From positions 1-33,775 of the forward strand of contig NZ_KI272833.1 in assembly GCF_000469505.1 (NCBI RefSeq): a stretch of 33,775 nt of DNA. Direction: 5' to 3'. Positions 1 through 8,301 of this stretch are shown here, piece after piece. Positions within the stretch are counted from its first letter, which is position 1. Each line of letters starts with the position of its first letter. Under the pieces are notes generated by a model, which saw only the letters and a list, made by a program, of their open reading frames with translations, did not search any database and had not been told where the DNA came from. The position numbers were made by a program, and so were the translations under genes. The DNA is from Leptotrichia sp. oral taxon 215 str. W9775 (GTDB lineage Bacteria > Fusobacteriota > Fusobacteriia > Fusobacteriales > Leptotrichiaceae).

Positions 1-76
1 AACCTTAAAAAGCTTATTCAGCTTAGAATCTCTTGAGGTTATCGAACTTTTTCCACCCCACTCTTAACAAAGAGCC
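1..76 (-). mobile_element. Insertion-sequence end (ISL3-like), copy 1, runs off the window
   Basis: Read on the minus strand from 76 downward, the sequence begins GGCTCTTTGTTAAGAGTGGG. This resembles the GGCTCTTTGT-type terminal inverted repeats I recall for the ISL3 family; that is recall, not a search. Positions 1-74 match 683-756 at 71 of 74 bases in the same orientation. The body of the element would lie to the left, outside the window, so no transposase is visible. The outer end lies five bases past the stop codon of the neighbouring lipoprotein gene. The family assignment is tentative; the repeat itself is certain. Confidence 0.5.
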
Positions 77-81
77 TTTTT

Positions 82-540
82 TTATTTACATGTATTCACA
101 AAGCCATTTGCTTTTATTATTTTTTGTGCTAGTTCTTCAACTCCTGGTATTTTTTCATTATAAAGAATTCCATAATAAGTATTATTTCCTATTTTTTTTT
201 CATTACAAGTTCTTCCTTCTCCAAATGTTATTGGAATTCCATATCCTGTTCTTAAATCCACTATATTTCCTTGTTTCTGATTTATAGATGTATTTAAAGG
301 TATTATTAGTTTTATTTCTTTAAATGATTCATTCTTATTTAGAGGTCTTTTTAATATATCCTTTACAGCTTCTTTTACTCCATCTTTGTACTTCTCATTT
401 GTTATTGCTCCTGAACCATTTTTTTTACTTCTTTCTGACATTTCAGTTGACTCTTTTATATCATCCACAACCTGATTGAAATAATAGCATGAACTTAACA
501 TCAGTAGCATTATTACTATCGTCATTAGTCTTCTCATCAT
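82..540 (-). CDS. Small predicted lipoprotein of unknown function
   Basis: A 152-residue protein with a lipoprotein signal peptide: a basic start (MMRR), a hydrophobic stretch and a lipobox ending LSSC at about residue 18, so the mature protein should be lipid-anchored by that cysteine. After it comes a charged, Lys/Glu-rich region, then a small mixed domain with two further cysteines (in RTCNEKK and the terminal NTCK) that could form a disulphide outside the cytoplasm. I do not recognise the family. The ATG at 540 has a GGAG at 551-554; a second ATG follows directly and could also serve. The gene stands alone between two direct copies of an insertion-sequence end, with its own promoter, so it may be accessory cargo. 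Confidence 0.75.
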   Translation of the reverse strand: MMRRLMTIVIMLLMLSSCYYFNQVVDDIKESTEMSERSKKNGSGAITNEKYKDGVKEAVKDILKRPLNKNESFKEIKLIIPLNTSINQKQGNIVDLRTGYGIPITFGEGRTCNEKKIGNNTYYGILYNEKIPGVEELAQKIIKANGFVNTCK

Positions 541-585
541 CTTAATCCAACTCCGTTTCTTTATTTTACTCTTTATTTTATTTTA

Positions 586-614
586 ATTATACCTTGTTTT
601 AATAATATATGCCA
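586..614 (-). promoter_or_regulatory. Candidate promoter of the lipoprotein gene
   Basis: On the minus strand a perfect TATAAT (591-586) has a TGGCAT -35-like hexamer (614-609) 17 bases upstream. It lies about 45 bases ahead of the lipoprotein start. The -10 is convincing; the -35 is weak. Confidence 0.45.
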
Positions 615-682
615 TTTGTTTTTCCTTTGGCAAAAATCATATATCATAAAAAAGGTTATCTTATGGGATAAAAAAAGCCGAC

Positions 683-756
683 AACCTTAAAAAGCTTATT
701 CAACTTAGAATCTCTTAAGGTTATCGAACTTTTTACACCCCACTCTTAACAAAGAG
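683..756 (-). mobile_element. Relic insertion-sequence end (ISL3-like), copy 2
   Basis: This 74-base stretch matches 1-74 with three substitutions and the same orientation. The outermost bases read GACTC instead of GGCTC, which suggests decay. Inside it AACCTTAA (683-690) pairs with TTAAGGTT, and ACTCTT pairs with AAGAGT across a four-base loop, so it can form two hairpins. The matching change in copy 1 (TTGAGGTT) still pairs as a G-U wobble. No opposite end and no transposase sequence is seen, so it is a solitary end rather than an intact element. Confidence 0.5.
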
Positions 757-765
757 TCTATATTC

Positions 766-810
766 TAAAAAACAGGGAGAACCTAACATATGCTTTTATT
801 CTTCCCTGTT
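766..810 (-). terminator. Rho-independent terminator of the ylxM-ffh unit
   Basis: On the minus strand AACAGGGA (810-803) pairs with TCCCTGTT (778-771), and the stem runs into TTTTTT. It lies just past the ffh stop codon. The loop is about 24 bases, long for a terminator, but the U tract is clear. Confidence 0.75.
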
Positions 811-823
811 ATATCAATAAATA

Positions 824-2170
824 TTATTTCTTACGTTTTCCCTTTCCTCTCATCATTCCTCCACCAAGTCCAGGAATTGCTCCACTGTTGAACATTTTCA
901 TCATCTGTTTCATCTGTTCAAACTGTTTGATAAGTTTATTTACGTCCGTTACCTGAACTCCGCTTCCTTTAGCTATTCTTGCCTTACGGCTTCCACTTTT
1001 CAGAAGTTTCGGATCCCTTCTTTCCTGTACTGTCATCGAAAAGATTATCGCTTCCACTCTTTTCATTTCCTTTTCTGCCATTGCCATATCTATTGCACTT
1101 GTATCCACTCCGGGTATCATTTTCATAATTCCTGCAATGGAGCCCATTTTTCTTATCATTTTAAACTGTTTCAGAAAATCTTCAAAATCAAACTGATTTT
1201 TTCTGAATTTTTCTTCCATTTTCTTGGCTTCTTTTTCATCAATTGCTTCCTGAGCCTTTTCAACAAGTGAAACAACATCTCCCATTCCAAGTATTCTCGA
1301 TGCAAGCCTGTCAGGATGGAAAGGTGCTATATCATCCAGTTTTTCCCCTTCACTGATAAACTTTATAGGCTTTCCTGCCACTTCCTTTACTGAAAGGGCG
1401 GCTCCTCCACGTGTATCTCCGTCCAGCTTTGTCAGAACTACTCCTGTGATGTCAAGCTGCTCATTGAAGGTCTTAGCCACATTTACTGCATCCTGTCCTG
1501 TCATTCCGTCTACTACAAGCAGTATTTCATGTGGTTTAAAATTATCTTTTATTCCCTGCAGTTCACCCATAAGCTGTTCATCTATGTGCAGACGTCCTGC
1601 AGTATCTATTATTACATATGTTGCATGTATTTTCCCTGCTTCTTCCAGCCCTTTTCTGCATATTTCATTTACATCTGTACTTTCATCAATTGTAAATGAT
1701 GCAACCTTTACCTGCTCTGCCAATACTTTCAGCTGTTTCTTCGCTGCAGGTCTGTATACATCAGCTCCAATAAGTAGTGGAGTTTCACCTTTTGAACGGA
1801 GATGCTTAGCCAGTTTTCCAGCAAAAGTAGTCTTTCCTGCCCCCTGTAATCCTGAAAGCATTATAATAGTAGGGTTTTTAGGAGATTTTGCTATCTGTAC
1901 ATTTGTTCCACCAAGAACTTCCACAAGCTCATCATGCACTATTTTTACAAACTGCTGAGTAGGATTTACTCCTGATATTACTTCTTCCCCTAAAGCCTTT
2001 TCCCTTATTTTTGAAACAAAATTTTTCGCTACACCATAGTTTACATCCGCTTCAAGAAGTGCAAGCCTTACTTCCCTCAAGGCATCCTTCATATTTGCTT
2101 CCGTTAACTTTCCCTGTCCGCTTACCTTTTTAAATATATCTTTAAACCTGTCACCTAAATTATTAAACAT
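824..2170 (-). CDS. ffh: Signal recognition particle GTPase Ffh (SRP54)
   Basis: Ffh binds signal sequences of nascent membrane and exported proteins and, with SRP RNA and FtsY, delivers ribosomes to the translocon. The 448-residue length is normal. The N domain is followed by the G domain with P-loop GLQGAGKTT (107-115), DTAGR (189-193) and TKLDGDTRGG (247-256). The methionine-rich M domain follows, ending in a GGGMMRGKGKRKK tail. The start ATG shares one base with the ylxM stop (TAATG), with GAGGTG nine bases upstream, so the two genes are translationally coupled. SecY, the membrane end of this pathway, is encoded elsewhere in the window. No SRP RNA gene was recognised nearby. Confidence 0.98.
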   Translation of the reverse strand: MFNNLGDRFKDIFKKVSGQGKLTEANMKDALREVRLALLEADVNYGVAKNFVSKIREKALGEEVISGVNPTQQFVKIVHDELVEVLGGTNVQIAKSPKNPTIIMLSGLQGAGKTTFAGKLAKHLRSKGETPLLIGADVYRPAAKKQLKVLAEQVKVASFTIDESTDVNEICRKGLEEAGKIHATYVIIDTAGRLHIDEQLMGELQGIKDNFKPHEILLVVDGMTGQDAVNVAKTFNEQLDITGVVLTKLDGDTRGGAALSVKEVAGKPIKFISEGEKLDDIAPFHPDRLASRILGMGDVVSLVEKAQEAIDEKEAKKMEEKFRKNQFDFEDFLKQFKMIRKMGSIAGIMKMIPGVDTSAIDMAMAEKEMKRVEAIIFSMTVQERRDPKLLKSGSRKARIAKGSGVQVTDVNKLIKQFEQMKQMMKMFNSGAIPGLGGGMMRGKGKRKK

Positions 2171-2499
2171 TAAAACACCTCATTATAATCAAAATCTTCT
2201 ATTATTTTTTCTAAATTTTCCTTTGTAAAATTCTCCTTCAAATTTTCAAGTTTTTTCTTTAATTCCTTTTCCTTTTCAAATATTTTAAGCTTCCGCTCAT
2301 ATTCATCAAGCTGTCTGAATCCTCTTTTTATATTGTCAAATACTGCCTGTCTGGTAATTCCATACTCTTCCGAAATCTCGCTCAGAGACCTGTCCTCTTC
2401 GAGATAAAGTTCAAGATACTGTTTCTGCTTTTTGGAAAATAGTTCCCCATAATACAGAAAAAGTGTCGAATATCGTAAAAAATCATCTAATTTATCCAT
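2170..2499 (-). CDS. ylxM: YlxM/p13-family helix-turn-helix protein (UPF0122)
   Basis: A 109-residue protein of the YlxM family, which is commonly encoded just upstream of ffh and is thought to act with the SRP pathway. The central LSEISEEYGITRQAVFDNIK is a sigma-factor-like helix-turn-helix, followed by a Lys/Glu-rich coiled-coil tail. I chose the ATG at 2499: the upstream in-frame TTG at 2535 is itself the -35 box (TTGACA) of a near-perfect promoter and would not be in the transcript. The resulting protein matches the family's usual length of about 110 residues. There is no ribosome binding site, because transcription should begin at or one base before the ATG. Confidence 0.9.
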   Translation of the reverse strand: MDKLDDFLRYSTLFLYYGELFSKKQKQYLELYLEEDRSLSEISEEYGITRQAVFDNIKRGFRQLDEYERKLKIFEKEKELKKKLENLKENFTKENLEKIIEDFDYNEVF

Positions 2500-2506
2500 A
2501 ATCTTT

Positions 2507-2535
2507 ATTATATAGTTATTTCTGCATATTGTCAA
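2507..2535 (-). promoter_or_regulatory. Near-consensus sigma70 promoter for ylxM-ffh
   Basis: Minus strand TTGACA (2535-2530), a 17-base spacer and TATAAT (2512-2507): both hexamers are perfect. The -10 ends seven bases before the ylxM ATG, so the predicted start point is 2499-2500 and the message should be leaderless. It lies eight bases beyond the priA stop codon, making ylxM-ffh a separately driven unit. Confidence 0.85.
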
Positions 2536-2542
2536 TTTTATC

Positions 2543-4753
2543 CTACAACATGGAAACAGGATCTACATCTACGCTTATTCTTATCTTTTTTTCCTTGTAT
2601 TCATTCATTGCTTTTCTTATTACATTTTTTACCTTTGTAATATTCTCCCTGTTAAATTTTATAAATATCTGGTATCTGTATCTTCCGTTTATTTTATAAA
2701 TCGGAGCCTTAAATGGCTCTGACACAAATTCATTTCCACCGGGATTTGTTCCAATGTTCAGGCCTGCCATAAGAATATTGTAGAATTTTTTTGCCTTTTT
2801 TTCCAGTTCTTCCTCTTCTTCTGAAGACACAACTATAATTATGAGTCTTCCGAAAGGCGGATAATTCAATATTTTCCTTAACTCCATTTCCTTCCTGTAA
2901 TATCCTTCATAATTTCCCGTAACTGTATTCTGTATGACTTCATTTTCCTCATTAAATGTCTGGATTATCACTTTTCCATCCTTACTGCCACGTCCTGCCC
3001 TTCCTGATGACTGGGTCAGCAGCTGGAAAGTCTTTTCTCCTGCCCGGAAATCCGGAAAATTAAGTATTATATCAGAATTGATAATCCCCACAAGCGTAAC
3101 ATCAGGAAAATGAAATCCCTTCGCAATAATCTGTGTTCCAAGCATTATATCATATTTGTGATTTTTAAAGTCATTGTATATATCTTCATAATCCTTTTTT
3201 GTCTTCACTGTTTCAGAGTCCACCCTTACAGTCCTGCTTTCAGGAAAATATGACTTAATTTCTTCCTCTATCTTTTCTGTTCCTGTCCCAATCTGCATGA
3301 CTTTTTCACTGCCACACGCATCGCACTTCCCATTAAAATACTTTTCATAGCCACAGTAGTTACATTTCAGCTTATTTTCGTATTTATAATAGCTTAAAGA
3401 TATGCTACAGTTAGGACATACAGGAATATGCCCGCAGTCCTTGCACTTCAGAAGATTTGCAAATGCCTTCCTGTTTAAGATAAGTATTACCTGTTCTTTT
3501 CTTCCCAGTGCCCCTGACATTTCCTTCAGCAGTTCCTCTGAGAAATTTTCAGGTGTATTGTTTAAATCAACTATTTCATACGTAGGCATTTTTGCATTGT
3601 TAAACCTTTCCTTCAGTTCCACAAGCTCAATGTCATTTTTCTCAGCCTGATAATATGATTCAAAAGAAGGTGTCGCCGACCCAAAAATCACCTTTACATC
3701 TCCTTCAATCAAGGCCCTTTTTATTGCCACATTTTTTGTATGATATCTAGGATTGTTATCCTGTTTATATGTATTTTCATGTTCTTCATCTATTATTATA
3801 TATTTCAGGTTCTGCACAGGAGCAAATATCGCCGATCTGGCTCCAATAACTATCTTTTTCTCCCCCGTCCTTATGTAAGTCCATTCCTTTCTCTTTTCTG
3901 CATCAGTCAGCTTGCTGTGAAGTATAGCCACAGAATCTGAAAACTGCTTTTCCAGCCTTTCTGTCATTTGGGTTGTAAGAGAAATTTCAGGTACCAGGAA
4001 CAGGCTTCCGTAACCATTTTTTATTGCTTCTTTTATAAGATTTATATATATTTCAGTTTTACCTGATCCTGTAACCCCTTTTAACAGGTAAAACTTCTTT
4101 CCACCATTTTTTATCGTGTCTGCAACCTTCTGCTGCTCTTCATTCAGAACAACATCATCATCGGCTATTTTACCTTCAATTTTTCCGCCTGACATTTTTT
4201 TACTGTTTACTATCAGCTTTTTTTCAATTTTAATTGCTTCTTCCTTCAGAGCCCTTTTTATTATGTCAGGTGAAAAATTTTTATCAAGTGTTGCTGTTGT
4301 GACTTCCTTTTTTTTCTGCATATAGCTGTTGAATTTTTCTATTTCACTCAATTTTTCATTACTTTTTTCAAAAAGATACATATTTTCTGTTTCTGATTCT
4401 TTATCTTCCAGATTTTTTACATATATTGCCTTTTTGGAATAATTCAGCTTTAAAGTACCAGGATACACTGTTCTTATGACATTGTAATAATCACTTATAT
4501 AGTAGTCCTTTATCCACTTTATCAGCTTCATTATATTTTCCGGAATAGATAAAATAGGGGCTCTATCTATGATGAACTTTATTTTTGAAACATCTATCGA
4601 TATATCTTCCTCTTTTGTTTCAGAAATAATCAGTCCTGTCTTATTTCTATTTACAAAGTTTACAATACACCATTCTCCGGGCTCATATTTCTCCGTTGAT
4701 TTGTAGGTATATATATTTACATTATTTTCGACATATATTTCATAATAATACAT
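2543..4753 (-). CDS. priA: Primosomal protein N' (replication restart helicase PriA)
   Basis: PriA recognises stalled forks and D-loops, unwinds DNA 3' to 5' and reloads the replicative helicase. The 736 residues start with the DNA-binding domain (EPGEWCIVNF and onward). The superfamily 2 helicase follows: Walker A GVTGSGKTEIY with Lys232, DEEH box, GSATPS and the GSGRAGRG motif. A zinc-binding insertion of paired cysteines (CKDC, CPNC, CNYC, CDAC) interrupts the helicase as in other PriA proteins. The C-terminal domain ends SVDVDPVSML. The gene lies 32 bases after the penicillin-binding protein gene, in the same transcription direction. ATG start with a GGGG-type ribosome binding site. Confidence 0.97.
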   Translation of the reverse strand: MYYYEIYVENNVNIYTYKSTEKYEPGEWCIVNFVNRNKTGLIISETKEEDISIDVSKIKFIIDRAPILSIPENIMKLIKWIKDYYISDYYNVIRTVYPGTLKLNYSKKAIYVKNLEDKESETENMYLFEKSNEKLSEIEKFNSYMQKKKEVTTATLDKNFSPDIIKRALKEEAIKIEKKLIVNSKKMSGGKIEGKIADDDVVLNEEQQKVADTIKNGGKKFYLLKGVTGSGKTEIYINLIKEAIKNGYGSLFLVPEISLTTQMTERLEKQFSDSVAILHSKLTDAEKRKEWTYIRTGEKKIVIGARSAIFAPVQNLKYIIIDEEHENTYKQDNNPRYHTKNVAIKRALIEGDVKVIFGSATPSFESYYQAEKNDIELVELKERFNNAKMPTYEIVDLNNTPENFSEELLKEMSGALGRKEQVILILNRKAFANLLKCKDCGHIPVCPNCSISLSYYKYENKLKCNYCGYEKYFNGKCDACGSEKVMQIGTGTEKIEEEIKSYFPESRTVRVDSETVKTKKDYEDIYNDFKNHKYDIMLGTQIIAKGFHFPDVTLVGIINSDIILNFPDFRAGEKTFQLLTQSSGRAGRGSKDGKVIIQTFNEENEVIQNTVTGNYEGYYRKEMELRKILNYPPFGRLIIIVVSSEEEEELEKKAKKFYNILMAGLNIGTNPGGNEFVSEPFKAPIYKINGRYRYQIFIKFNRENITKVKNVIRKAMNEYKEKKIRISVDVDPVSML

Positions 4754-4785
4754 AGTTACCCCTATTTTTTATGTTATTTTACTGC

Positions 4786-6789
4786 TTAATTCAATATTAT
4801 CCTTACTTCTGAATTTTTATCCAGTTTTGTTCCTGGAGATGGATACTGTTCTACAACACTTCCATTTCCTGTTATCTTATATTTTGGAAATTTAATCTGA
4901 GGATATATTGAAATTATTTCCCTTAAGCTTAATCCTGTCAAGTCAGGCATTTTATTGTTATTAAACTCATTCAGCAATTTTTTCAGATCCTTCATCGGTT
5001 TCTGTTCAACTGCTTTTTCCTTTCTACTTTCTTCAATATTACCTTCCGGACTTATTCCCATGTATTTTATCAGTTTTTCCAAAACATTTCTTACAGACGG
5101 CAATGCCACCTCTCCTCCATAATGCTTTCCACCTGTTCTAGGTTCATTTATGGAAATCAGGACAATATATTTTGGATTATCCACAGGAAAAAATGCAATA
5201 AATGAACTGAAGAATTTTCTTCCTTCATACCCCTTTACGCCCGGTTTTTGGGCAGTTCCTGTTTTTCCACCAATTCTGTACCCCTTAATCTGTGCTCCTT
5301 TTCCTGTTCCCTTTGTAACAACTGCTTCCATATATTTTCTGACACGTCGTGAAGTATCTTCTTCAAATATTTTTTTTACTACAACCGGACTATTCTGTTT
5401 AACGATATTTCCCCTGTCATCTTCCAGCCTGTCAACAAGATAAGGTTTCATAAGCTTTCCATTATTTACTACTGCATTAATTGACGTTATCATCTGTATC
5501 TGTGTCATGGCAATTCCCTGACCAAAAGAAACATTCGATTTTCTTACAGGAGTCAAGTCCTTCACCGACAGCAGTTTTGGTGACATCTCAGCAAACGTAT
5601 CTATTCCCGTCTTTCTCCCTGTTCCTACTTTGTCCAGATAATTCTGAAAGGTTTTTGTGTCAATCCTTGAACCTATTACAACCATTCCTACATTTGATGA
5701 CGCTGCCATTAATCCTTCTATTGTGTATGTTCCTTTTTTTGAAGGATCATGCTCACCTATTAGTCTATCCTGTACTTTTATATGCCCCCCTGAATATATT
5801 GTAGAATTAGGAGTTATTACTCCTGTGTCTAATCCCATTGCAACTGTTATAGGCTTAAAAATCGATCCAGGTTCAAACATATCTGTTATTGGTCTATTTT
5901 TTACCTCAGCATTATTGCTTGCCTTCGGATAGGAAGACATTGCAAGTATTCTTCCTGTCTCTACTTCCATAATTATTCCCATTGCAGACACCGGGCTATA
6001 CGTCTGAAAAGCTTTTTTCAGTTCTGCATCCATTATATCCTGCAGTATGCTGTCTATTGTTAATATTATGTTGTTTCCATTCTGAACTGAAACACTTTTT
6101 TTATTTTTTATTGCGTCCACTGTTAAGAAGTTTCCGGGATTTCTCATCCCTTCCACTACCCCGTCAGTTCCTGTAAGTTCTTCATCATAAAATTTTTCAA
6201 TACCGTAAGCTCCCTTACCTTCACTGTCCAGAAAGCCTATCATTTCCTGAAAAATTTCATTTTTTATGTAATTTCTGCTGAATGATGGCTCAAAAAATAC
6301 TCCTGAACTGAGGTATTTAGCGGCATCCAGCTCATCTTCTATAGCTTTTCTTTCATTGTATCCAAGTTTGTAATCTACTTTTAAATATTTTATTTTTGGA
6401 TTTTTTTTCTTTAAAAGAATATCCCTTTTTACCTTATCTGTATCAAGGTCAGGAAGATTCTTCTTAAAAAGATCCATCAGCTTGTCAATATTTTCATCTT
6501 TAACTAAAGTCGGATCTAAAGCTATGGAATAGTCTTCTCCATCAAAAGCTAAAATTTCTCCGTCATTTGAAATAATTCTTCCTCTTTTTGCCAGCACCTT
6601 ATACTTGCTCTTATATTGTTTTTCTCCATCTTTTTTATATTCTTCACCTTTTACAACCTGAAGAAAGAATAACCTTAAGAAAATACCAAAAAACGCAAGC
6701 ACCACTCCTGCTGATATTATTGCCATACGTAGTTTAAAAGCACTTATTCTTACTTTTTTTCCTTTTTTTATCCCAGATTTCTTTTCCAT
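4786..6789 (-). CDS. Class B penicillin-binding protein (FtsI/SpoVD type) with PASTA domain
   Basis: A 667-residue peptidoglycan transpeptidase that cross-links glycan strands, probably for septal or lateral wall growth. One N-terminal membrane anchor (about residues 22-45) is followed by the dimerisation domain. The transpeptidase domain has the catalytic SIFK motif (Ser309, Lys312), SSN (364-366) and KTG (509-511). After a lysine-rich linker, a C-terminal PASTA domain (about 610-667, MPDLTGLSLREII onward) is present. PASTA-bearing class B enzymes are best known from Gram-positives (SpoVD, PBP2x). It lies between gatB (12 bases) and priA (32 bases). Whether it is the septal FtsI or a paralogue cannot be told from sequence alone. 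Confidence 0.93.
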   Translation of the reverse strand: MEKKSGIKKGKKVRISAFKLRMAIISAGVVLAFFGIFLRLFFLQVVKGEEYKKDGEKQYKSKYKVLAKRGRIISNDGEILAFDGEDYSIALDPTLVKDENIDKLMDLFKKNLPDLDTDKVKRDILLKKKNPKIKYLKVDYKLGYNERKAIEDELDAAKYLSSGVFFEPSFSRNYIKNEIFQEMIGFLDSEGKGAYGIEKFYDEELTGTDGVVEGMRNPGNFLTVDAIKNKKSVSVQNGNNIILTIDSILQDIMDAELKKAFQTYSPVSAMGIIMEVETGRILAMSSYPKASNNAEVKNRPITDMFEPGSIFKPITVAMGLDTGVITPNSTIYSGGHIKVQDRLIGEHDPSKKGTYTIEGLMAASSNVGMVVIGSRIDTKTFQNYLDKVGTGRKTGIDTFAEMSPKLLSVKDLTPVRKSNVSFGQGIAMTQIQMITSINAVVNNGKLMKPYLVDRLEDDRGNIVKQNSPVVVKKIFEEDTSRRVRKYMEAVVTKGTGKGAQIKGYRIGGKTGTAQKPGVKGYEGRKFFSSFIAFFPVDNPKYIVLISINEPRTGGKHYGGEVALPSVRNVLEKLIKYMGISPEGNIEESRKEKAVEQKPMKDLKKLLNEFNNNKMPDLTGLSLREIISIYPQIKFPKYKITGNGSVVEQYPSPGTKLDKNSEVRIILN

Positions 6790-6801
6790 ATTTCTCCTAA
6801 A

Positions 6802-8235
6802 CTAATCCAGTTTTTTCAAAATCAATTCATTTATCATTTGAGGGTTGGCTTTCCCTTTGGAAAGTCTCATAGCCTGTCCCACTAAATATTTAAGGGCATT
6901 ACTTTTACCCGCCTTATAATCTTCCACAGACTGCTGATTTTCTTCCAGCACCTGCTCAACTATTTTCTCAATTTCACTGTTGTCAGTTATCTGAATCAAT
7001 CCCTTTTCTTTTACTATAATTTCAGGATCCTTGTCTTCTGATAACAGCAGTTCAAAAACTTCCTTTGCTATTTTTGAGCTTATTACATTTGTTTTTATCA
7101 GGGTTATAAGCTTTGCAATATTTCCTGAAGAAACTGAAAATTTCTCAATTCCAATATTTTTTTCCTTCAGCACCCTTAAAACTTCTGTCAGCATCCAGTT
7201 TGCAGACAGTTTAGGTTCTCCTGATTCCTTTACCATTGTTTCATAGTATTCGGCAAGTTCAGGTTCCCCTGCAAGAGTTGCCGCCTCTTTTTCATTCAGT
7301 TTATATTCCCCTACAAATCTTTTTGCTTTTTCATCTGCAAATTCAGGCATTTCTTTTTTTACTTTTTCAAGCCTTTCATCAGATATGATGACTTTTGGCA
7401 GGTCAGGTTCAGGAAAGTATCTGTAATCCATTGCTTCCTCTTTACTTCTCATAGGTCTTGTAACACCCTGTTCTTCATCCCATAACCTTGTTTCCTGTAT
7501 AACTCTTCCACCATTTTCAATAACTTCAATCTGTCTGCTTGTTTCATATTCTATTGCCCTTACAACAGCCTTGAAGGAGTTCAGGTTCTTAGTTTCAGTT
7601 CTTGTTCCTAAAACTGTGTCCCCTTTCTTTCTTACTGATACATTGGCATCACATCTAAGTGATCCAAGTTCCATGCTCACATCACTTACTTTTGTATATT
7701 TCAGCCTGTCCTTCAATGTATTCAGATAAGCATACGCTTCCTCGGCATTCTTTATTTCAGGCTTTGAAATTATCTCAATCAGAGGTACTGAAGCCCTGTT
7801 ATAGTTTAAAAGACTTTCTGACGTTGTATGTATACTTTTTGCTGTATCTTCTTCAATCTGAATTCTTTCTATCCCCACTTCAGATTCCTTTCCACTGTTT
7901 GTCACAATATGCAGTTTCCCATTTTCAGCATATGGCTTAAAATACTGTGTTATCTGATAGTTTTTTGGTGAATCAGGATAGAAGTAGTTTTTTCTGTCAA
8001 ACTGACTTTCCCCATTGATTTCACAATCCAGCGCAAGTGCAGCCTTTATGGCATAATTAAGCACTTCTTCATTCAGCTTCGGCAATGCTCCAGGCTGTCC
8101 TGTACAAATGGGACACGTGGAAACATTTGGAGCTTCATTATCATAATCGGCATTACATGAACACCATACTTTTGTTTTTGTTTTTAACTGGCAATGCACT
8201 TCCAGTCCAATGACTGTTTCATATTCCATGCTCAT
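6802..8235 (-). CDS. gatB: Aspartyl/glutamyl-tRNA amidotransferase subunit B
   Basis: GatB is the kinase and tRNA-binding subunit of GatCAB, which converts Glu-tRNA(Gln) and Asp-tRNA(Asn) to the amidated forms. The 477 residues are the usual length. The signature GLEVHCQL is followed by a zinc-binding set, CSC (25-27 region) and CPIC, then FDRKNYFYPDSPKNYQITQ of the cradle domain. The C-terminal helical and YqeY-like tail (about 300-477, ending GKANPQMINELILKKL) binds tRNA. It follows gatA after 66 bases; that gap contains an AT-only inverted repeat (GATATAA/TTATATC). ATG at 8235 with AAGGAA upstream; a second ATG two codons later is possible. Confidence 0.97.
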   Translation of the reverse strand: MSMEYETVIGLEVHCQLKTKTKVWCSCNADYDNEAPNVSTCPICTGQPGALPKLNEEVLNYAIKAALALDCEINGESQFDRKNYFYPDSPKNYQITQYFKPYAENGKLHIVTNSGKESEVGIERIQIEEDTAKSIHTTSESLLNYNRASVPLIEIISKPEIKNAEEAYAYLNTLKDRLKYTKVSDVSMELGSLRCDANVSVRKKGDTVLGTRTETKNLNSFKAVVRAIEYETSRQIEVIENGGRVIQETRLWDEEQGVTRPMRSKEEAMDYRYFPEPDLPKVIISDERLEKVKKEMPEFADEKAKRFVGEYKLNEKEAATLAGEPELAEYYETMVKESGEPKLSANWMLTEVLRVLKEKNIGIEKFSVSSGNIAKLITLIKTNVISSKIAKEVFELLLSEDKDPEIIVKEKGLIQITDNSEIEKIVEQVLEENQQSVEDYKAGKSNALKYLVGQAMRLSKGKANPQMINELILKKLD

Positions 8236-8301
8236 TTTCTGTTTTTCCTTTCGTTAATTCATTATTTTTTAGATATAATTTATTATATCCTTCTCAGAAT
8301 A

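Noticed and set aside
611..627. A ten-codon ORF (MAYIIKTRYN) with AAAGGA ahead of it upstream of the lipoprotein gene.
   Set aside because: It is very short, overlaps the candidate promoter of the lipoprotein gene and shows nothing beyond chance.
1446..1958. A 170-codon plus-strand open frame opposite ffh.
   Set aside because: It runs antisense to the conserved GTPase domain of ffh, with no ribosome binding site or family resemblance.
2500..2535. TTG start at 2535 for ylxM, adding 12 residues.
   Set aside because: The TTG is the -35 box of a perfect promoter and the added residues are not typical of YlxM; transcription should begin downstream of it.
8272..8289. AT-only inverted repeat GATATAA/TTATATC between gatA and gatB, with a TATAAT in it.
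   Set aside because: AT-rich palindromes of this size arise easily here; there is no -35 and no T tract, so neither promoter nor terminator is supported.
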